A DNA stretch of 9,693 nt from Planctomycetales bacterium (GTDB lineage: Bacteria > Planctomycetota > Planctomycetia > Pirellulales > Thermoguttaceae). This document shows positions 5,968-9,693 of the stretch, in pieces. Every line of letters starts with the position of its first letter. The first letter of the stretch is position 1. Made by a program: the position numbers and the translations under genes. Below the pieces are notes generated by a model. That model did no database searches and was not told where the DNA came from. It saw nothing but the letters and a program-made list of their open reading frames with translations. Where the stretch lies: contig SKJM01000112.1 in the NCBI GenBank assembly GCA_007122045.1, positions 1 through 9,693 of the forward strand, written 5' to 3'.

Positions 5968-6399
5968 ATGATCCCCGCGACGCGGCAGAACGACGTCACC
6001 GTTTTGGAAATGGGACCGGCCTACGACTCGCTCGACGAGACGGCGCTGGACGAATTGGGCAGTCTGCTGCTGACTACCGCCGCCACGGCCGATCCGCCTT
6101 TCGTGGTCCTCGACCTCGGCGGTACCGATTTCATCGGCTCGCTGTTCATCGAAGTCCTGGTTCGAGCGTGGAAGCGGCTCACCGAAAGGGGGGGTACTTT
6201 CGTGCTCTGCTGCGTGCAGCCGTTCTGCGAGGAAGTCATCAAGACCACCCAGCTCGACACCCTTTGGGGGATTTTCCCCACCCGGGAACAGGCGATCCGG
6301 TCGCTCCACCGCTCCATGGTGCGCACCGACGTTGCCGGTGGCAGCGGCGCCGACACCGGGGCCGGTGTTGCGAGACCCTACGCCGAAGGGCGGCGGTAA
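5968..6399 (+). CDS. STAS-domain protein, putative anti-sigma factor antagonist
   Basis: This 143-residue protein has one STAS domain at about 8-115. The core strand and loop VVLDLGGTDFIGS (46-58) correspond to the phosphorylation loop of SpoIIAA/RsbV-type antagonists, with Ser58 as the likely phosphoacceptor. The usual second Ser-Gly is replaced by Leu-Phe, a variant I associate with planctomycete STAS proteins. The domain then runs through FIEVLVRAWKRLTERGG, VLCCVQPFCEEVI and LWGIFPTREQAIRSL, a typical STAS ending. The tail (117-143) is Gly/Ala-rich and probably disordered. In partner-switching systems such proteins bind an anti-sigma kinase when dephosphorylated. No kinase or sigma gene is seen nearby, so the partner must be elsewhere if the role holds. 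The last 22 bp overlap the convergent small gene. Confidence 0.82.
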   Translation: MIPATRQNDVTVLEMGPAYDSLDETALDELGSLLLTTAATADPPFVVLDLGGTDFIGSLFIEVLVRAWKRLTERGGTFVLCCVQPFCEEVIKTTQLDTLWGIFPTREQAIRSLHRSMVRTDVAGGSGADTGAGVARPYAEGRR

Positions 6400-6626
6400 T
6401 GCTGGTAAGCTAGGAGGACTTCGTAAAGATCCATCGAAATCGTGATTTCGTCCTCGGCGAAGTCGCCCAGCCACGTGCGCTGCGATTGAACCGCATCGGC
6501 CAGCAACGGCAAAACATCGGCCAAGGGCACGGTTACGTTCTCGCGACGCGAGGGCTGTTCCACCACCCCCACGGAACCGGAATCTTCCTGAGGACCGTAA
6601 TAGACACGTAAATGGGTCGGACGCAT
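6378..6626 (-). CDS. Small conserved protein of unknown function (82 aa)
   Basis: The product has 82 residues, is soluble and has no signal peptide. After MRPTHLRVYYGPQE comes a variable loop (15-30), then VTVPLADVLPLLADAVQSQRTWLGDFAEDEITISMDLYEVLLAYQHYRRPSA as the dense second half; its helix at about 37-52 and acidic FAEDE (56-60) stand out. From memory, near-identical C-termini occur in many planctomycetes, but I know no function and no named domain. I chose ATG 6626, not the in-frame GTG at 6656, because AAAGGA lies 9 nt before it and the conserved sequence begins there. The 3' end overlaps the STAS gene by 22 bp tail to tail, and the 5' end is divergent from tex. The pattern of a short N-terminal strand and helices suggests a binding or adaptor protein, but that is a guess. 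Confidence 0.78.
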   Translation of the reverse strand: MRPTHLRVYYGPQEDSGSVGVVEQPSRRENVTVPLADVLPLLADAVQSQRTWLGDFAEDEITISMDLYEVLLAYQHYRRPSA

Positions 6627-6635
6627 ACGAGCAAA

Positions 6636-6641
6636 TCCTTT
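6636..6641 (-). promoter_or_regulatory. Shine-Dalgarno site of the small conserved gene
   Basis: AAAGGA on the minus strand is placed 9 nt before ATG 6626. It supports that start over the in-frame GTG at 6656, which has no such site. Confidence 0.6.
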
Positions 6642-6817
6642 GGCTTGAGTGCCCACCCCGCCAAGCTTCCTTTTGTATCGGCCATAGGTGCCTTGTGGGT
6701 TTGATCTATTTCGGCGAAAATACCGTCTTTGACCCCCGGTCGTGTTCCCACGGTTCCGCGGCAGGAAGGGGTCGTTAGCAGAGTGCGGGTCGATACGACT
6801 CGCCGGATTGTCCTTGT

Positions 6818-6835
6818 TCCGAGCCCCGGCTCGGA
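6818..6835 (+). repeat. Inverted repeat just upstream of tex
   Basis: TCCGAGCC (6818-6825) and GGCTCGGA (6828-6835) are perfect 8-bp arms separated by CC, ending 16 nt before the tex ATG. With one bulge the pairing extends outward (GTT against AAC). It could be an operator or a leader hairpin that limits ribosome access; there is no T-run, so it is not an intrinsic terminator. The tex start itself has no clear Shine-Dalgarno site. Confidence 0.4.
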
Positions 6836-6851
6836 CGAACTGGGTTAGTGT

Positions 6852-9693
6852 ATGACACCCACAGTTACCATTGATCTAAGACATGTTGCCCGCGGTATGA
6901 GCATACCCCTCCGGCAGGTCCAGGCGGTGGTCGAGTTGCTCGACGAAGGCAATACGGTTCCGTTTATCACGCGGTATCGGAAGGACCAAACCGGCGGGCT
7001 CGACGAGGAGCAGATACGCCATATCCAGAGTCGCCTGGAAAAGCTCCGCCAACTCGCCGAGCGGAAACAGACGATTCTCCGCTCCATCGAGGCGCAGGAG
7101 AAACTGACCGAAGAGCTTTCCCGGGAGATTCTTGCGGCCACCACGCCGAAGCGGCTCGAAGACCTGTATCTGCCGTTCAAGCCGCGAAAACAGACCCTGG
7201 CCACCCAGGCCCGCGAGCGAGGCCTCGAAATCCTCGCCCGCGAGATCCTCAACGCCGATCCCCTCTGCGCCGACCTCGACGCCCGGACCGCCGATTTCGC
7301 CAATCCCGACCGCCAGGTTCCCACCGGGGCGGACGCCCTCCTCGGCGCCGGGCACATCTTGGCCGAGCAGTTCAGCGAGCGGGCCGACCTGCGGCAGAAG
7401 CTTCGCGACATATTGCAGCGTACCGGAAAACTCGTCAGCGTACGCATCGGGGGCGAATCGAAGCCGGAGGGGCCGTCCGAGCCGGCAGAGACAGCCGCCG
7501 CTTCGCAGCCGACCAAGCCGGTGCCTCCACCTCCCCCGGCACCTGCCGAGCCGACACCTGCGCCCCCGCCGGAGGCGGTATCCGCCAACGATGCCAAGGC
7601 GGCCGCAACAGCCGAGACACTACATTCAGAGGGAGAGCATATACCTAGCGAAGGCACATCGAATCCACCCGATAACGCTGAGTTGGCTCAGGATGATTCT
7701 GCGCAGGGCGGATCGGGAGAGAAGTTGCCCCCTGAGCCGGGGCCGCCAGGCGAACCCGGCACTCCCGGCGCCCCAGGCCCCGAACCGGTGCCCGGCACGA
7801 CTCCGGAACAGGAAGCGGGATCGGCTCCCGAACCCCCCACGCAGGTGCAGAATAAGCCCCCGGCGGAGCCTTCGCCCCCGGCGGCCGCGCTCCCCGACGC
7901 GCCAACCGCGCCGGTCACCCCGCAAGAGCCGACCGCCGATGGGCATCCTGCCGGCGCGCCGCATCCGGCGGCGACAGCCGAGGAAATGCCTGCACTCGAG
8001 GGGACGCCCGCAGCCGAGGCCCCCCGGCGTACCGCCTCCAAGGCCGCCTCCAGCACGCCTCGGTCAGGTCAGAAACGTTCACGCCGATCCAAGGCCGAAC
8101 AGAAGCAGACCAAAGCGGAACGCAAGGCGCAGAAACGCAAGAAGGTCGAACAGCAGCAGACCAAAGCCTTTCGCGATTACTTCGATTTCAGCGAAGGGCT
8201 GCGGAAGATCCCGCCCCATCGGGTGCTGGCCATCAACCGCGGCGAGCGGGCCCGGGTCCTTCGGGTGAAGATCGAGGCCGACCTCGACGCCATGTATCAG
8301 GCGATTGACGAGTGCCTAGTACCCGACGGCCATCCGCACGCCGACTACCTGCGCGGCTGCGCCCGCGATGCGCTGGCCCGGCTGATCCTGCCGGCCCTGG
8401 AACGCGAAGCCAGGCGCGAACTGACCGACAAGGCCGAGGCGCACGCCGTCAGCGTGTTCGCCAAGAATCTGCGCAACCTGCTCCTGCAGCCGCCCATCCA
8501 AGGCCGCCGTGTGCTGGCAGTCGATCCGGGCTTCCGAAGCGGGTGCAAGCTGGCCGCGCTCGACCAGTTCGGCAATGTGCTCGAACACGGGGTGATCTAC
8601 CTGGTCGGGCGGCCGGAGCGTACCGAGTTGGGCAAACGGAAGGTGGTCGACATGGTCCGCCGCTACGGCCTGTCGGTGGTGGCCATCGGCAACGGAACCG
8701 CCTGCCGGCAAACCGAAGATTTCTTCGCCGGCCTGCTCGGCAGCGAACTGAAGGACGACGGCGTGTCGTACGTGATTGTCAACGAGGCGGGCGCCAGCGT
8801 CTATTCGACCAGCCGGCTGGGACGCGAAGAGTTTCCCAACTACGACGCCAGCCTGCGCGGGGCCGTCTCCATCGGCCGCCGCCTGCTCGACCCGCTCAGC
8901 GAACTGGTCAAGATCGACCCGGCCAACATCGGGGTCGGCCTGTACCAGCACGACGTGCGGGCGAAGCACCTGCGCGCCTCGCTCGACGAGGTGGTCGAGT
9001 CGTGCGTGAACTACGTGGGCGTCGAGGTGAACACGGCCAGCCCCGCCCTGCTGCGGTACGTGTCGGGGCTGAACCAGCTTACGGCGCGGCGGGTGTACGA
9101 GCACCGGCTGGAACACGGCCCGTTCCGCACGCGCGAGCAGCTCCGCGACGTACCCGGCTTCGGCGAGGCGACGTTCGTGCAGGCGGCAGGGTTCCTGAAA
9201 ATCGGTGGCGGCCACCACCCGCTCGACACCACCTGGATCCACCCGGAAAGCTATGAAGTTGCCGTGAAGGTGCTTGAAAAACTCGGCGCGAAGGTGGACG
9301 CCCTGACCGACAAGGAATCGGCTACGGCATTGGCCGAGCAAGCTCGCCAAGCACCATTGGACCAATGGACCGCCGAACTGAACGTGGGCGAGCTTTTGCT
9401 CCAGGACATTGTGGCCCAACTGGTTCGGCCCGGGCGCGATCCGCGCGACGACCTGCCCAAGCCCATTTTCAAGCAGGGCGTCCTCAAGCTGGAAGACCTG
9501 ACCCCAGGCATGGAACTGACCGGCACGGTGCTCAACGTGGTCGACTTCGGGTGTTTTGTCGACATCGGGCTGCACGACAGCGGCTTGGTCCACGTCAGCC
9601 GGCTGGCCGACCAGTTCGTGCGCGACCCGCACGAGGTGGTGGCCGTGGGCGACGTGGTGAAGGCGTGGGTCCTGGACGTCGACAAAGAGCGAC
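6852..9693 (+). CDS. tex: Tex family RNA-binding transcription accessory protein, with large insert, partial at right edge
   Basis: 947 codons are visible and the gene runs off the window. Order: Tex N-terminal helical domain (1-200; LLDEGNTVPFITRYRKD at about 29-45); a Pro/Ala/Glu-rich insert (203-402) ending in a Lys/Arg-rich tract (403-438); resumed Tex core from FRDYFDFSEGLRKIPPHR (440-457); YqgF RNase H-like domain from GRRVLAVDPGFRSGCK (D558), with IGNGTA (612-617) and E622; LYQHDV (697-702); helix-hairpin-helix region (727-785, NTASPALLRYVSGL onward); S1 RNA-binding domain from about 883 (LTPGMELTGTVLNVVDFGCFVDIG), cut by the edge. Tex binds nucleic acids and affects transcription; bacterial Tex is usually about 720-780 residues. 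The insert replaces a linker of a few residues and keeps the frame. The start at ATG 6852 fits the family N-terminus, though no Shine-Dalgarno site is obvious. Confidence 0.93.
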   Translation, partial: MTPTVTIDLRHVARGMSIPLRQVQAVVELLDEGNTVPFITRYRKDQTGGLDEEQIRHIQSRLEKLRQLAERKQTILRSIEAQEKLTEELSREILAATTPKRLEDLYLPFKPRKQTLATQARERGLEILAREILNADPLCADLDARTADFANPDRQVPTGADALLGAGHILAEQFSERADLRQKLRDILQRTGKLVSVRIGGESKPEGPSEPAETAAASQPTKPVPPPPPAPAEPTPAPPPEAVSANDAKAAATAETLHSEGEHIPSEGTSNPPDNAELAQDDSAQGGSGEKLPPEPGPPGEPGTPGAPGPEPVPGTTPEQEAGSAPEPPTQVQNKPPAEPSPPAAALPDAPTAPVTPQEPTADGHPAGAPHPAATAEEMPALEGTPAAEAPRRTASKAASSTPRSGQKRSRRSKAEQKQTKAERKAQKRKKVEQQQTKAFRDYFDFSEGLRKIPPHRVLAINRGERARVLRVKIEADLDAMYQAIDECLVPDGHPHADYLRGCARDALARLILPALEREARRELTDKAEAHAVSVFAKNLRNLLLQPPIQGRRVLAVDPGFRSGCKLAALDQFGNVLEHGVIYLVGRPERTELGKRKVVDMVRRYGLSVVAIGNGTACRQTEDFFAGLLGSELKDDGVSYVIVNEAGASVYSTSRLGREEFPNYDASLRGAVSIGRRLLDPLSELVKIDPANIGVGLYQHDVRAKHLRASLDEVVESCVNYVGVEVNTASPALLRYVSGLNQLTARRVYEHRLEHGPFRTREQLRDVPGFGEATFVQAAGFLKIGGGHHPLDTTWIHPESYEVAVKVLEKLGAKVDALTDKESATALAEQARQAPLDQWTAELNVGELLLQDIVAQLVRPGRDPRDDLPKPIFKQGVLKLEDLTPGMELTGTVLNVVDFGCFVDIGLHDSGLVHVSRLADQFVRDPHEVVAVGDVVKAWVLDVDKER
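8097..8167 (+). repeat. In-frame 51-bp-spaced direct repeat in the Tex basic tract
   Basis: The 20-mer at 8097-8116 and the 20-mer at 8148-8167 are identical except for one base and begin exactly 51 bp (17 codons) apart. They encode EQKQTKA (416-422) and EQQQTKA (433-439), with a Lys/Arg-rich spacer between. This looks like a partial tandem duplication that lengthened the basic tract directly before the Tex core. Confidence 0.7.

Noticed and set aside
8316..9632. 438-codon open frame on the minus strand, antisense to tex
   Set aside because: The plus strand here encodes the canonical Tex core, HhH and S1 motifs; the antisense product is a codon-bias shadow.
1..9693. CRISPR arrays, tRNA or rRNA genes, transposases, IS ends
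   Set aside because: I looked for regularly spaced repeats, tRNA arms and transposase motifs on both strands and saw none; the only repeats are the short inverted and in-frame ones listed.

Overview
The window looks like chromosomal DNA from a high-GC planctomycete, probably near the Pirellulales. This rests on four things. GC is high, and long spurious ORFs lie antisense to real genes. Genes flip strand almost one by one. Good Shine-Dalgarno sites are scarce. Several proteins (the small protein ending HYRRPSA, a lipoprotein of unknown function, the STAS and LOG variants) look to me like types common in that phylum. The taxonomic call is inference from recall, not from a search.

Layout. Positions 1-282 hold a good sigma70-like promoter and a leader with a tiny ORF. 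283-565 is a toxin-antitoxin locus: an apparently intact 48-aa VapB-type antitoxin is followed directly by a vapC PIN toxin gene whose middle is deleted and whose two ends are now in different frames. On the minus strand follow fxsA (654-1124) and a large secreted TPR protein (1352-3508), with a strong hairpin between them. A 453-bp divergent intergenic region (3509-3961) separates the TPR gene from a plus-strand lipoprotein gene (3962-4810). The tail of that gene overlaps the tail of a minus-strand LOG-family gene (4791-5927). Divergent from LOG is a STAS-domain gene (5968-6399), which may be transcribed without a leader. Its tail overlaps a small conserved minus-strand gene (6378-6626). Divergent from that is tex (from 6852), which runs off the right edge.

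The genes do not form one pathway. Apart from fxsA and the TPR gene they are single-gene units: membrane and envelope proteins (FxsA, TPR, lipoprotein), a nucleotide-metabolism enzyme (LOG), a probable anti-sigma-factor antagonist (STAS), and an RNA-binding transcription factor (Tex).

The most unusual points are the Tex protein, which carries a disordered insert of about 235 residues with a short collagen-like stretch and a duplicated basic tract, and the vapBC locus caught part-way through decay. I found no convincing evidence of a wholly new multi-gene system, CRISPR array, tRNA, rRNA or insertion sequence.
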